Positions 32,001-42,740 of a DNA stretch of 64,000 nt are shown piece by piece (position 1 is the stretch's first letter; the number at the start of each line of letters is the position of its first letter). Source of the DNA: Sipunculus nudus (Eukaryota; Annelida; Sipuncula; Golfingiida; Sipunculidae); NCBI GenBank assembly GCA_026874595.1, contig CM049313.1:62873659-62937658 (forward strand), written 5' to 3'. A program made the translations under genes and the position numbers. The notes beneath the pieces were generated by a model. That model saw only the letters and a program-made list of their open reading frames with translations, ran no database searches and was not told the DNA's origin.

Positions 32001-33347
32001 AATCAGACCGCTTATACAACAGCTAAAACACTGTTCGACAACTTCATCATTCACTATGGGTTTCCATCAAAATTGCATAGTGACCAAGGACGACAGTTTG
32101 AAAGCAACACGATCAAACACCTGTGTGAGATAGCTGGTATTGCTAAATCACGGACCTCACCATACCATCCGAGCGGGAACGGACAGTGTGAGCGGTTTAA
32201 TCGTACGCTGTTGGACATGCTAGGCACACTCCAACCCGAAGAGAAAGCTGATTGGAAAAACTACATCGCTCCGATAGTCCATGCGTATAACTGTACTCCA
32301 AATGAGACAACTGGGTATGAACCATTTTACTTGATGTTCGGCAGACATCCACGTTTACCTGTAGATGTAGCGTTTGGCACTGGCGTTAAACAGCAAAAAC
32401 AAGGGTATGTCGAGAATCTGCGGAAGCGCTTGAGATTTGCATACGAGTTGGCTTCTAAGAACATCAGCAAGGCCCAACAACGACAAAAACGGAATTACGA
32501 TCTTCGAAGTAGAGGCGCCGTACTACAGCCAGGAGACAGGGTGCTTATCCGTAATCTCGCTGTTAAAGGGAAACAGAAACTATGTGATCGATGGCAGGAA
32601 ACCATCTATAAGGTCGTGCGTCAAATTAATGATGATGTCCCAGTATACGAACTTGAGGCCGAATATGGGATTGGACCAAGGAAAACATTGCACCGCAATC
32701 TGCTTCTCCCGATAGGATATCTGTCGCCAGATGCTTCAGAGAAGGACACGCCGAATAACACCGAACATAGCACCAAGAAACGGCCAGTTACACCAAAGGC
32801 GACGTCAAAACGTTCAGATAAAACCAGAAAAGTTGATGTCATCTCCAGCTCTGATGAGGAAGAATCTGGGAAGGAACCTATACGCATCATGCCGCAGCCA
32901 AAACCCAGGAGAAATCTCCCGTGTCCGCGGCTATCACCGAATCCCAACGTCCCGGAAAAACCACAACCAACCCCTCGACGACACAGCGTGAGTGAGGCCC
33001 CGCCGGATGATCGCCCACTGATCGATCAGACGTCAACATCGGCAGAACCTAAAGGACCCGAGGGATCGCGGGATGGTTTGGAGAGGGATGGTACCTCAGA
33101 CCTAGAAGAAACCAACCATTGCACTGACGAAACCGCAGAAGAGCCGTGTACTATGGACCAGTCTGTTCCCAGTATTCCTAGACGTTCGAACCGTACCAAG
33201 AAGACGCCAATGTGGTATGATCCTTGTTCATATCAACAAACCTGTTGCTTACCATACCCAGAACCCCGGGAACCTTCTGTCATTCAAAACCGTATAGTCG
33301 ACCTAAAAAATCTAATAGATGCCCTTTCTCCATTGATGAATACGTAA
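29007..33347 (+). CDS. Pol polyprotein: protease, reverse transcriptase, RNase H, integrase
   Basis: The frame is continuous from 29007, entered by the shift at 29013-29019. Residue numbers count from 29037. The protease active site is LLDTGSMVST (Asp 40). The RT has RFCIDFRQLN, MPFGLTNAPATFQRLM and the catalytic YLDD (478-481). RNase H starts SVHVDASGESLGAAL (Asp 642) and has the TDNNPL motif. The integrase has a zinc domain (H891, then CGRC) and a core with D957, D1016 and E1052, i.e. DD35E. A GPY-like module follows (YKVV..., KTLHRNLLLP). The last 230 residues are Pro/Ser/Glu-rich without a chromodomain. At about 1440 residues it is a full-length Gypsy pol with no visible lesion. Confidence 0.96.
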   Translation: MSFKLGSAKFVGQNLDRSGQNSPNVNQKLIGQASEVDIIVNDQPCKALLDTGSMVSTICDSFCNKLGLEVWPLEELIRLEAADGQSLEYLGYTEIELKVKSLPQLSSVIVALVVPETTYRSRVPVLIGTNVLQLSSNDESILATNIPKPWKLAFGNLSENQRTAHQSGAIGSVITTKPILIQPHTRQLVQGLTHATRGYCKQVHVLAGGSMTLPGGLVVSPVLQKLGARMSAQQVYVEINNHSEKAVAIPSRSKLCDVHQVEVVPVDSTQENKDSPREEFPYSYHEMLSAELNKDQVTEVEQLLSKWRDVFSLHDLDLGQTDLVKHKIKLQDDRPFKERHRRIPPAMLEEVRKHVREMLDLGVIRKSDSPYTSNVVLVRKKDGTLRFCIDFRQLNSVTVKDAYALPRIEETFDSLHGSKWFSTLDLKSAYWQVEIEEQDKPKTAFAVGQVGFFECQRMPFGLTNAPATFQRLMEQCMGDLHLNSCLLYLDDIVVFSRTYEEHIERLEAVFNRLRNAGLKLKASKCNFFQTSIKYLGHEVSEEGVSPDPDKIRCVREWPIPSNAKQLKSFLGFAGFYRRFIKNFSKIAKPLYELTQGAGAHRKKTKKSTESGNNIFRWEDRHQAAFEQLIELCTSAPVLAFANFAKPFSVHVDASGESLGAALYQEQPDGTERPIAFASRGLRNAENRYPVHKLEFLALKWAITKKFHDYLYGSTFTVKTDNNPLTYILTSAKLDATGHRWVSALANYNFTIEYRSGRRNIDADSLSRIKWPQECQVIENQVVSAIFNTEMPTSGFVEILSLSENAVPLLENTVLNQRSVSDWVKLQRKDPVLKRCIDMLEGNPTITPDNDPYWREMRSLYRGKKLCLRNGVLYRQRLQNNEVSFQLVLPFTHRKEAITRCHDQVGHPGRDRTMELLRGRFFWPGMSNDVEEYVAQCGRCVRRKTLLKPQAPLVSIKTSQPLELVCMDFLSIETSKGGYENVLVVTDHFTRYAQAYSTRNQTAYTTAKTLFDNFIIHYGFPSKLHSDQGRQFESNTIKHLCEIAGIAKSRTSPYHPSGNGQCERFNRTLLDMLGTLQPEEKADWKNYIAPIVHAYNCTPNETTGYEPFYLMFGRHPRLPVDVAFGTGVKQQKQGYVENLRKRLRFAYELASKNISKAQQRQKRNYDLRSRGAVLQPGDRVLIRNLAVKGKQKLCDRWQETIYKVVRQINDDVPVYELEAEYGIGPRKTLHRNLLLPIGYLSPDASEKDTPNNTEHSTKKRPVTPKATSKRSDKTRKVDVISSSDEEESGKEPIRIMPQPKPRRNLPCPRLSPNPNVPEKPQPTPRRHSVSEAPPDDRPLIDQTSTSAEPKGPEGSRDGLERDGTSDLEETNHCTDETAEEPCTMDQSVPSIPRRSNRTKKTPMWYDPCSYQQTCCLPYPEPREPSVIQNRIVDLKNLIDALSPLMNT
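29013..29022 (+). promoter_or_regulatory. -1 ribosomal frameshift site UUUAAAC before the gag stop
   Basis: The gag codons read CAT TTA AAC TAG. The heptamer T TTA AAC (29013-29019) is a classic X XXY YYZ slippery sequence with the zero-frame stop directly after it. A -1 shift gives TTT AAA CTA GGA and continues into pol, whose frame is open from 29007. The downstream structure has not been evaluated. Confidence 0.9.
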
Positions 33348-33893
33348 TATGTATTTATATAATACACTTATCTATTGAGGTATCCATAAAACAGTGATGA
33401 CTAGCTGAAACTGCTAATATTTATATAACACTTCTTAAGACAATTTTAGGTACTCGGGCCCAATGACACACTGATTATTAGTGATATAGGCACATCACAT
33501 ACCCAATATCATATCAGCAAACAGCATGAGCGATTTTGTTATCCTTTAATGGATATTGCCATCGCTGAGGTATTGGTCTGACCATGCATACCTTATGTTC
33601 AAGTGGTCATGGTACGCTATATCATGATTTTGATGATCTAGAGTTATTTGATAATGTAATGTTGTTGTAAGATGATCCAGTTTGTAAATAATAATATGCA
33701 AGCACCTATCAAGTAGACGATGTTGTAATGATACTTATAACCCATCGATATCATTGCTTGGGGTTAGTGATGCTGACTTCGTTTAACGTACACAAACAAC
33801 TGACATATATTGTTGGATGTTGCATTTATTATATGGGAGTATGAATTTATCGTAGTTAATGTCGGGACGACATTTTCTCAGGAGGGGGGAAAA
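33348..33893 (+). promoter_or_regulatory. 3' untranslated region and polypurine tract
   Basis: No env or other ORF lies between the pol stop and the 3' LTR. The purine run AGGAGGGGGGAAAA at 33880-33893 directly precedes TGTGACC and would prime plus-strand DNA synthesis. Confidence 0.85.
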
Positions 33894-34906
33894 TGTGACC
33901 GGGTGCACTGCCGTTAGTTTAGTTTGTTTCATATTTGATGTGATATGCATACATTGTGTGCACCCTGTGTCTGTATTGGTCAGAGAGTAGCGCGCCAACT
34001 TGTAATCCTTCTCGGAGCATAGCACCTGGGTTGTCACCTTTGACCTGTTAATTAATATCCGTCATTTTATGTTTTTCATGCAGTAACAAGGCATACGTAC
34101 ATAAAAGTTGCCATAATAAACGTTATATGCAATATCGGAAACGTATCCTGTACTTACACGTTTTTGTTCAACATTGATTTAATTTGCTCCGTTGTTTCGT
34201 GATATTGTCCATTCACATGTTAATTATGTACCTGGTTTTGCCGCCAAGTTTCCGTCTAGCGTCACTTGGCAGACAAACGTTGAACTGGAGAGTTCAGTTT
34301 TTGTATATTTCTTGTCTCTCATTCCAGGTATGCAATTATCAGTGTATTTCCTGATTTTATTATTGTGTTAATGTAAACACAACCCAGAACGTTTTTCTAT
34401 TTTCAAAGTCATGATAACGATGTTGTAGATGTATTATTTGTTGTAGTAATCTTGCATCACTCCGTAGTTCTATTTTTCCTGGTAATAACGATATCATAGA
34501 CGTATTATTTGCTGTAGTAATCTTGCTGTAGTAATATTTTGCTAAGTTTGGTCAGAAAGGTAGCCTGATCACTGACATTTTTCATATACTTGCCAGCGCA
34601 GTGTATTATGATGGCGAGGTGTCGCTGTAAATACTGTACATTCTGTAACTGAGGCATATTTCGTAATTATGTATTATTTTGTAAGTCAGCAGGTCTGATC
34701 CTGTGCATTTTAAATTGTAAATATGACTTGGCAGACAACCGTTGAACTGGAGAGTTCAGTTTTTGTATATTTCTTGTCTCTCATTCCAGCAGAGTAAAAA
34801 CTGTAAAGCACGCTGTGTTGTGCCTTGGATGAGGTCAGACGTCTGTGTGTGTGCGCCCCCACGACCCCAGTATTTTCCATTCTGCCACTGATGTGACAAA
34901 TACTGC

Positions 34907-34910
<4 letters not shown>
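33894..34910 (+). repeat. 3' LTR, 1017 bp
   Basis: It has the same length as the 5' LTR and differs at 6 positions (99.4% identity, counted by hand). It ends ACTGCTACA directly against (TA)n. Confidence 0.95.
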
Positions 34911-34965
<55 letters not shown>

Positions 34966-34977
34966 ATATATATATAT

Positions 34978-35017
<40 letters not shown>

Positions 35018-35052
35018 ATGTGTCTGTCTGTCTGCAAGTAACCCCCCCCCCC
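34911..35052. repeat. (TA)n tracts and a poly-C run
   Basis: TA repeats occur at 34911-34975 and 34980-35012, then a C-run at about 35041-35053. This is the right flank of the Gypsy element. (TA)n also lies on its left at 24054-24070. Confidence 0.9.
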
Positions 35053-35053
35053 T

Positions 35054-36922
35054 TCACCCTGGAAAGGAGATCGATGCCATTGTCAAAATTTAAGTGTCTC
35101 AAGAGTCAGCAGGCAGCATTCCACATGCCGCAATCCTCATATCGCATACTCCGAGCCAGTAAACGCAGCATAATAAAAAACACAACATTCACTTCCCTGT
35201 CTCTCCAGATAAATAGGAACAACATCCACCCTGACCCTGCTGCCACCCCATCATCACTCTCAACCCTCTCATTGTTAAGAACTAGCTCCATTATCAAAGT
35301 GTCCCAGTTGGCCTGTGTTTTATTTTTAGACAACTTGGAATAAACAGGCCGCTCTTGTAGTAAAATGCCTGATCTAGGCGTGACATTTCTGCCGAAACAT
35401 ACATTTAAATTAGGAAACATTCAGTAAGGTTACCCATCCTATACATTATGGGTTATGAAATGAATTTTTTTTTTTTTTTAGTTTTAGCCATGTGACCACT
35501 GACTGGATGGCGACAACACGTTAAGGGGTGCTGGCCCGGCGAAAGACCCGCCTGGTTTGTTTGCCGCTATGACGTGTGGTTGTAAATCGATTGAGCCGTT
35601 CAAACTGAACAACGTCAGTTAAGCTGGCGAATTCTTTGCAATAATTACAACCGATCACTAAATCATTTTCTTTTAAAAAATCGCTTATGTTTTTAGTTAT
35701 ACTGCTGTCAAACAAAAATAAGTGTGGCTTAACGTACTCCGCCCTCGTGGAGAGGAAAACAATGCATTAGGTTATCTGATCGAGACTATGACGTCACCAA
35801 CAAATTGGTGTCAGTCGTAAACAGAATGGTTTGACCAGACTGTCGTAAATCTACTGTCGTTTGGTGAATGAAATTCACAGGCCATGAGTTGTGAGGCTGT
35901 CATGTCCCTCTTAAGAAAATCCCGGCAATACAAGCAGGAACTTAGGCCAAAGCTGGATAAAAGCACGATAGGTCCTCCAAGGAATCGATCGCCACCAGAC
36001 CCTGGGAATGAATAGTATAGGTTCCAAAGGCTGACTTAATCCTCACAGCTGATGGCCAGGTAGCCCGTTAACAGCAAGGCTGCAGTCTGTGGAGTGTGAT
36101 ATTCATGCTCAGCGAGCCGATGTTCTTTCTATTTGAATTTTTATATAGTTCTAAAGATATGCGAAAAAAAATATACTCTTTGATAACATTATAGAACTGG
36201 GATCTGATGAAAACGTAAAACGCATTTCACCTCAGTAATTTTGCGAGATAGGACAATGATTACCGACAGACGAGGATGAGATCGCGTTATTCATTGATAT
36301 CTGCGACCGCCTTTGTTCAAACAGGCAGAGCTGAACTGTGATGCAGCCATCGAATTGGTGGACCGAGTTGCATATTTATCTCGGCTTGGGTTAACTTTTA
36401 TTTCTGTGCATACGTAGCACATACCGAAGTACGGCCAGGATCCTGGTTTTATAAAATATTTGGTCATATAGAATATTGGCCTAGGTCACAAACCGGACTT
36501 TGGTGCTTCCAGTTTTCACAATGAGCCAATAAATCGTTAATGACCAAAGTGTCTGCATGGCTTATTACACACGTTCTCTGTCTCTTCAAAATGATATATA
36601 GTGTAAAAGTGCTGACATTTTTTGTTTGTTTGTTTTTCATTGTCATTGAGACGGCCATCTAATGACTTCAATCAGTTTTGCCCAACTTATGCATTATGTA
36701 AATCAACTGAGTAAACAACAGTGCGTATTGAGTGAGCTTTTATGTACACATGGACAAGTCGTAGAACCAGACCCAGAAACCAGAGCGATTATCTACTAAT
36801 GTACTGAAGGTAGTATGGCACGGCCGTTGATGAGGTTCTTTTATCGATAACATATCGATATTTGTATTCTATGGCATCAGAAAGTATAATATTTAAACTG
36901 CCGCATCAATGGATCGATGTCT
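35054..36922. other. No gene recognised
   Basis: The region is unassigned. Open frames of 104 codons (35106-35420, - strand) and 64 codons (35521-35715) have no recognisable motif. Confidence 0.55.
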
Positions 36923-36930
36923 ATGTGGGG

Positions 36931-38332
36931 CAGGGTTGGGGTAATCATAATGTGCAAATGTAAAATACCTGTAATAAATTACATTTTTACTGATGAACAA
37001 TGTAATTTGTGCTTAGACAAATTGTAATTACATGTAAGTATTGGTTATATAGCCCAGTGAAATGCTAAGCATCATGTTATTTACGAGGCATGTGTCATGC
37101 ATGCCATGATTGACCAAAGGCCATTGAAATCACCATTTAAACATGTGTAAATGGTCCCTTTTTAGCCTTATATACTACCCATTGTGTCTAAAGACACAAG
37201 GTTAGAAACGACTGTCGGAGGACCCGCAGGGACCTGCAGTATTAATTATCCATTTTCAATCTACCGACGGAATGGCAGAAACTTTAATCTCTTGCATGCA
37301 CATACAATTCACCTAAATGGTTTCGTCTGACACAGAACTAACGTTACGGCCCTTATCCGCGTATAATTAGCTCTGTTTAATCAAGCACAGCGGAGCATCG
37401 TGTACCTTTCTTCCCGGCCATTACCGTCGCTGTACAAGGTCTGAGGGGATTCCTTGCACCATGGTGTGATTGTTTATTATAATTAGCCGACCAATGAGAG
37501 CGACGCCGATCTGTGATCTGATCATTGCTTTTCAAACGATATGTAAAATGAAAAATACTGCCGAGGGTGTATTATTCGTATGCTTTCGATAAAACGTCTT
37601 CGATTTATGACTGAAATGACATTTTTAGCTGATACATCATAAAGTTATCGTCATTAAACTTAAGTAGAGTGTCTAGTTTTCTCAAAGGATCTCCGAGGGC
37701 TCTAACACTGCGTATGATTTACCATGATTTACCCTCGGTAAGCTATGACCACTCGGGTGGAGTAACTATACTAATCAGTATCTGTTATTTTTAAAGTCGC
37801 ATGCAACATGACTTGCATGACACTTTGGAGTGATGTCAGTAGTTTTGAACGTTAAGTTAGAAAGAACAAAGGAAAATACGCCGCATGTGGGACAATTGTA
37901 ATTGTCCTGCTTACTAAGATAAACATAGTTGTATTTTCAGTTTCTTTTAATTATTTTTTAATTTCTTGACGGGGTATTCATAACAGGGTACCTCTCCAGG
38001 AGAAAAAGTATAAATATTAACATGATGCCGTTATATAGTAGAGATATCATGCACTTTATTTATGACACAAGATTACATATATTTTAATTTGTGGTTTTTC
38101 CTTTATACTCTTAATCAGTTGACCTTTCAGGTATGAATAACACTTCAATGTAAGGTGCTTTAGAGCATCTGTAGCTGTTGTATAAATGAAAAGTAATTAT
38201 TACATATAAAAAGTAATCATTAAAATTTTAATATTTAATCATTACTTTGTAAAATTAAGTAATTTGTAATTGTAATTGTAATTTACATTGTTGAAAAGTA
38301 ATTGTTATTTGTAATGATTTTTTCTAACGATG
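36931..38332. mobile_element. hAT-like non-autonomous element with 8-bp target duplication
   Basis: The left end CAGGGTTGGGGTAATC and the right end (reverse complement CATCGTTAGAAAAAATC) share the CAnnGTT pattern typical of hAT termini. Both sides carry ATGTGGGG (36923-36930 and 38333-38340), an 8-bp duplication as expected for hAT. Subterminal regions on both sides are rich in GTAATTACA-like repeats (36950-37050 and 38190-38320). No transposase frame is seen in the 1.4-kb interior. Confidence 0.75.
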
Positions 38333-38340
38333 ATGTGGGG

Positions 38341-39646
38341 TCGTGTGGGTAAGCTAAAGCCTGACGCGCTGCCACGGCGGTTCATACTTTTCCAGATAGA
38401 TTGCTGTTTTGCAGCCGGTAATCTTAATTTTAATGCTGATAGTGATTATTTCAAAGACAATATGAATGAAGACTGAAGAGTTACAAGGCAAACCAACCTT
38501 TAATGAATGTTAAAAAGACATGCATTCATGCAGAGGGCGAAAGACAGTATTCGTTTATTATATCATCTTCTGCACACATGTTAAATACTATATATTATAA
38601 AGGGTAACCAAACATATATGATGGTTGGGCTATTTCTTGTGTGAGGCATGTTATACGGCCGAATAGGCGTGCGCGATATTATGTATATATCGGAATATCG
38701 CGATACGGTGATTGGCATATTGCGAATCACGATACAGCATCCAAATAACGTTAGTTTTCGGCATTTTATTTATGTGCCTAAAACTGAGATTTTTGTATTA
38801 AAAATAATGTTTCTATTACACGTTTAGACATTTTAATTGGCCGGAATAAAAGGAAATGTTCAGGTTGGCCTGATATATTAAAGCTCATAGGTCCGTCCCA
38901 GAAAATGTGCATGTCAGCTCCATGACTTATTAATATACGAGAAATATTTCCATAGAGCAAAGAAGTGCTGAAAAGATTCATGTTAATTAACCATTCATTA
39001 ACATTCTCTCCTCATATCTTATGATAACTGCAGGAATATCAAGTGACAAGTAAATAGTATTATCGTTATGAACGACAGCCTGTCGATGTTGTACATGCCT
39101 TCGATTATGCACACCATGCATCTCTCCCAGTGCTAAACCGCACTCCAGACTTCTCTAATTATACCAAGTTATTTGCATAGGCAAGGCTTCAATGCCTAAC
39201 AAATAATGGAAAAGATTACCTTTCCAAAATTAATGTATAAAAAAGACCTGTTGATACGATAGATTTGTACCCAATGTACATATTTTAACACTTGTATATG
39301 TATGATTTTTTTTAGTGCAGAACGACGAATTTAATTTAAAACCACTCAAAAGATATCATCCTTAAGCTGGGCGTCATGTAGCTGGGACCGAAACGGCGGT
39401 CGTCATTAGAGGTTGGTCTTGTTTGGTCTTGTTACTAGAGTGGTTGTTAAGCTGGAGTCTCCTGCATATAGGATTTATATTCTTTTACACATAATAATGT
39501 ATGATTGATATCAGGGAAATATCTATAGTTATAAATATTAATATTAATGTTTATATTTCAATCCTTCAGATGAGTTGCATATTTCTATTTTACCTATAGT
39601 TTTGATAAATAATACAATTTTTTCTTATTTTTTTCTCTGTATACAG
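38341..39646. other. No gene recognised
   Basis: A patch at 38665-38745 has repeated ATATCG/CGATA motifs that could be the end of a worn DNA transposon. Nothing else is supported. Confidence 0.55.
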
Positions 39647-39820
39647 TCCTCCAGTGCAAACACTGGGAACTTGATCATTAGTAATAGACATAAATCTGAA
39701 ACACCACCGTTTACTAGGAGACTGAAGGATCTGACACTTGGCTCATCCATAATTCATTAACGTACTGACGCAATTACTGTAGCTCCAATGTAGCCTTCAT
39801 AGATCTATCAATAGAATAAA
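39647..39820 (+). CDS. Candidate host 3'-terminal exon (36 codons) with AATAAA
   Basis: A strong polypyrimidine tract (39618-39640) ends in TATACAG at 39640-39646, a good splice acceptor. The open frame that follows starts SSANTGNLIISNRHKSE and ends in TPPFTRRLKDLTLGSSIIH, then TAA at 39758-39760. AATAAA lies at 39815-39820, about 55 bases after the stop. The phrase PPFTRRLKDLTL resembles the first strand of I-set immunoglobulin domains in muscle proteins such as titin or twitchin, but it is cut short. It could be an alternative last exon or chance. No upstream exon was identified in the window. Confidence 0.35.
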
Positions 39821-40140
39821 AGCAGTGACACGATCCAGATCGTTCATGAAAATTCTACACATATCAAAGGACAACATCAGATCGTGCGTGGCCTAAGAAA
39901 TTTGTTTAGATTTCTTGTCCTTGCCGGCAGGCTCACGTAACTAGATTGTTACAAACCATATTAAATGTGACCCTCGAGTTTTCGTTCCCATGGCAACGAC
40001 ATTTACAAAGTTGATTATAAAAAGCGGTCATATCGTGTTCACTTTTAAATAAGGGTGCTGCCTGAAGTACATGTAATTTTCTTTTCAACGTTGATTGTGT
40101 TTTGTTACCGTTTTATGCAAGCATCACGAGCGTTAATTTA
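39821..40140. other. No gene recognised
   Basis: AT-rich sequence downstream of the candidate exon. Confidence 0.5.
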
Positions 40141-40203
40141 ATAATTCTAACCCCCCCCCCCCCCCACACACACACACTCACAACAACCCCCCCCCCCCCC
40201 CCG
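40141..40203. repeat. Poly-C / CA / poly-C tract
   Basis: Two C-runs separated by a short CA repeat. Confidence 0.95.
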
Positions 40204-40470
40204 CCTCCGCTGAATAAAAATTTATTTATTCAGTAAAAATTTAATTGTGTGCACTAGCCGCTCGGACATTTCTCTAAGAATATAAAATATTTAAATTTCG
40301 ATAAAATTTCGTTTTATTTATGATGTGCCTCTGCCTGTTTGGCAAAACAATTATGTTAATCATATGTTTTCCCCTGATCATATGAAATATTTTATCGTAT
40401 TTTATAAAGAAAAGTCGCCCCCGGCCCTTTTTTCCAAAATTTGCCTAAGTATCGTACCTTTTTGCTTTAC
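40204..40470. mobile_element. Diverged relative of the Tourist-like MITE
   Basis: The interior matches 16447-16778 in the same orientation: GCCGCTCGGACATTTCTC against GCCGCTCCGACATTTCTT, TTTTCCCCTGATCAT against TTTTCCCTTATCATT, and an end CCTAAGTATCGTACCTTTTT against CCTGAGAATCATACCTTTTT. The left end seems lost in the poly-C tract. Confidence 0.6.
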
Positions 40471-42343
40471 CCTGAAACGTCAAGGTATGACATATTTATC
40501 TCTATAATAGGTGCATAAATGTATATTAATTATACTTCAAACACGCCCCTTACAGCTTTGTGTTTACTCTAAACTGGATAAATAGAAGAAGCTCATGCAA
40601 ATGAAAGTTTTCATGAGGTCATCCGATAGTAAAGGGTATAAATGAATGAGACAGAAACTGACGCCTTTTCGCATGATGAGGCTTATGTATCACCTGGCCT
40701 GCTGAGGATGCTGAATTATTCAGACTGCAGCTGCCTGTTGTGATGCTGCTCCCTTGATGCTGGCTACATCGGCATTGATCGCTCTACTGATACAGCAGGA
40801 AGCAACAGTACAATAGAAAAAATATCGAATGGCTGAAATTTACTTATAGTCCGTTCCATTACTACTGAACGTTTGATTTGGGCACATTTTCTAGTGTAAG
40901 GTTCTTAAGAAACATGCGTGCTGCCAGGGTTTATTTTAAGAAAATTTGTTAACTCCACAAACGTGTAATTAAGCTTTTCGCGATCATCATAAAGGACCCT
41001 GCTATAAGGCAATGGAGGGCGAAAAGACCAGGGTGATCAGAGTATAGGTCTTTTAATTTTAAGGCTGAAAAAATAACCAGATGATATAGAGTTTGAGACG
41101 ACATCATTAAATAAAAAATATATATAATATTATCCAAGAATTTTTGATGAAAATATAACACTTTACAGCCTATACATACAGTTTTTTTTATAATGGGTCA
41201 ATTTGCTGATTAAAATATCCTGCGAGTAGCAAGGGACCTCTGAAGTGTAGACCTTATTTTTGATAAGGCAAATAAACACTTCCTTTTCACAACATGAAAG
41301 AAAAATAAAATTAACCAGTCTCAAATCACAACATTTCAGCTCCACTTATGCCGGTCAAGGTCAGTGGTCACATGCAAACCCAGCCTTAGATGAGAGCCGC
41401 TGATTGGATAATGTCATGTAAACACTGTAAAATATATGACTAGCTGAAACATAGATGGCTTCTCTTGCAAGGTCATGTGTAAGACCGACCATTGTAAAGT
41501 GTTAAAAAAGTAAAACATTAACTTATGATTTATTTTAAATTTTTGGTTCTTTTTTCATTAAGTCTTCACTCCCATACAGTTTTCTATGAAATCAGTAAGA
41601 CTAAAAGACTTGAGTAACATTTTCCGCGCGTTCACCGGTAGAAAATCGCAACGTAGTATATCAGTTATAATTCCTAATGAAAAATCATGGTTATACAATA
41701 ATACATTACAATATATATTACAAAAGTAAAGGTATCTAGACGCCATGTTTAAAATAAAAGTCTGTCGGACAAGCATCGTTGATGAATGCTTGCTATTATA
41801 AAATTCTCTTGTAAACCATAAACATGGTTTGTCAATATTTGCCAAGCCATTTCCATAATTCAAATATAATTCATCTAAAAATAGTCTCTTCCATTGGTCC
41901 GGTTCATTTTTATCAGTGCCATTTTACCGTCCATGCCATATAATTATAGTGCTGAGATGTTATTAATGTTTTAAGCAAATATCAACCTTTCGGTACAGGA
42001 ACAGCTGAGAGTAGTTAACCGATGACTGGTTTTGTATCGCAAATTTATCCGTACACCATGCAGTGCGGAGCCCTATGTAGATTGTCAAGTGCACAGCAAT
42101 ACGCTTGTTTCCGAGGAAAAGGAAAGACGTTGCATATTTGCTCTGTCTTTACGCTGCCAGTTTTACTGTCTGTTTATATGTGTCGGCATTAGACATCGCG
42201 GAGGTATCACTGAAATGCACCGTGCGTGTGGTGCAACTGGCAGCCATTCAAAGACGTTCTTTATACAGCATGTTATCAATATGCATTGGTTCGATTTCCC
42301 CTGCCAAACTGTGCAGAATCGTAAACATAAGAGTACGACTTTG
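40471..42343. other. No gene recognised
   Basis: AT-rich. The open frames at 40949-41161, 41558-41863 and 42032-42364 lack family features. Confidence 0.55.
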
Positions 42344-42740
42344 CCAGTCAGGGATTGTGGGTAAAGAACGTTTTTCGCATCAATACACTGGGGCTTCTAA
42401 ATACACCAATGGCATATAGGCATGAAATTTCGTGCAATGATAAAAAATGTTGGATTAGGATGTTTCAAGGCAACTTATAGTATGCTCCTAACGCAGCGGT
42501 TATACACTGCAGTGTATTTCAACACAGTGTAACAGTGTTTAAACTGCTGCTCAAGGAGCCAACATTATATGGATATAAATGATTTTACGGTAAGAACCTG
42601 ACGGAATAAGTGATATTTGCTATGCAAGTGCTTATACAATGTAAACACAAGGCATGTTCTTGAATTATTTCACATTTTTATTTTAAATTTGACCGGGTTT
42701 TTAATCAAGTAGTCCTCGCCATCCCACAATCCCTAACTGG
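42344..42740. mobile_element. MITE with CCAGT...ACTGG ends, 397 bp
   Basis: The left end CCAGTCAGGGATTGTGGG and the right end (reverse complement CCAGTTAGGGATTGTGGG) match at 17 of 18 positions. The interior shares several blocks with 20962-21272, so it is a family. No clear target duplication is visible. Confidence 0.7.

Larger units (their letters stand above)
24074..34910 (+). mobile_element. Nearly intact Ty3/Gypsy retrotransposon with RRM-like ORF and PNMA-like gag
   Basis: The element is 10,837 bp. In order it has the 5' LTR, tRNA-Lys-type primer site, 2.3-kb leader, RRM-like ORF, gag, pol, a short 3' untranslated region, polypurine tract and 3' LTR. Pol is a single open frame with all catalytic residues. 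The LTRs differ at 6 of 1017 positions. (TA)n lies on both sides, so the element landed in a TA microsatellite and a target duplication cannot be defined. Env and chromodomain are absent. RT precedes RNase H and integrase, the usual Gypsy order, unlike the element at 3926-7877. Confidence 0.95.

Noticed and set aside
32730-33347. Chromodomain at the C-terminus of pol
   Set aside because: The tail is Pro/Ser/Glu-rich and lacks the aromatic cage pattern of chromodomains.
33348-33893. Possible env gene downstream of pol
   Set aside because: Only about 550 bases lie between pol and the 3' LTR and no open frame of useful length is present.
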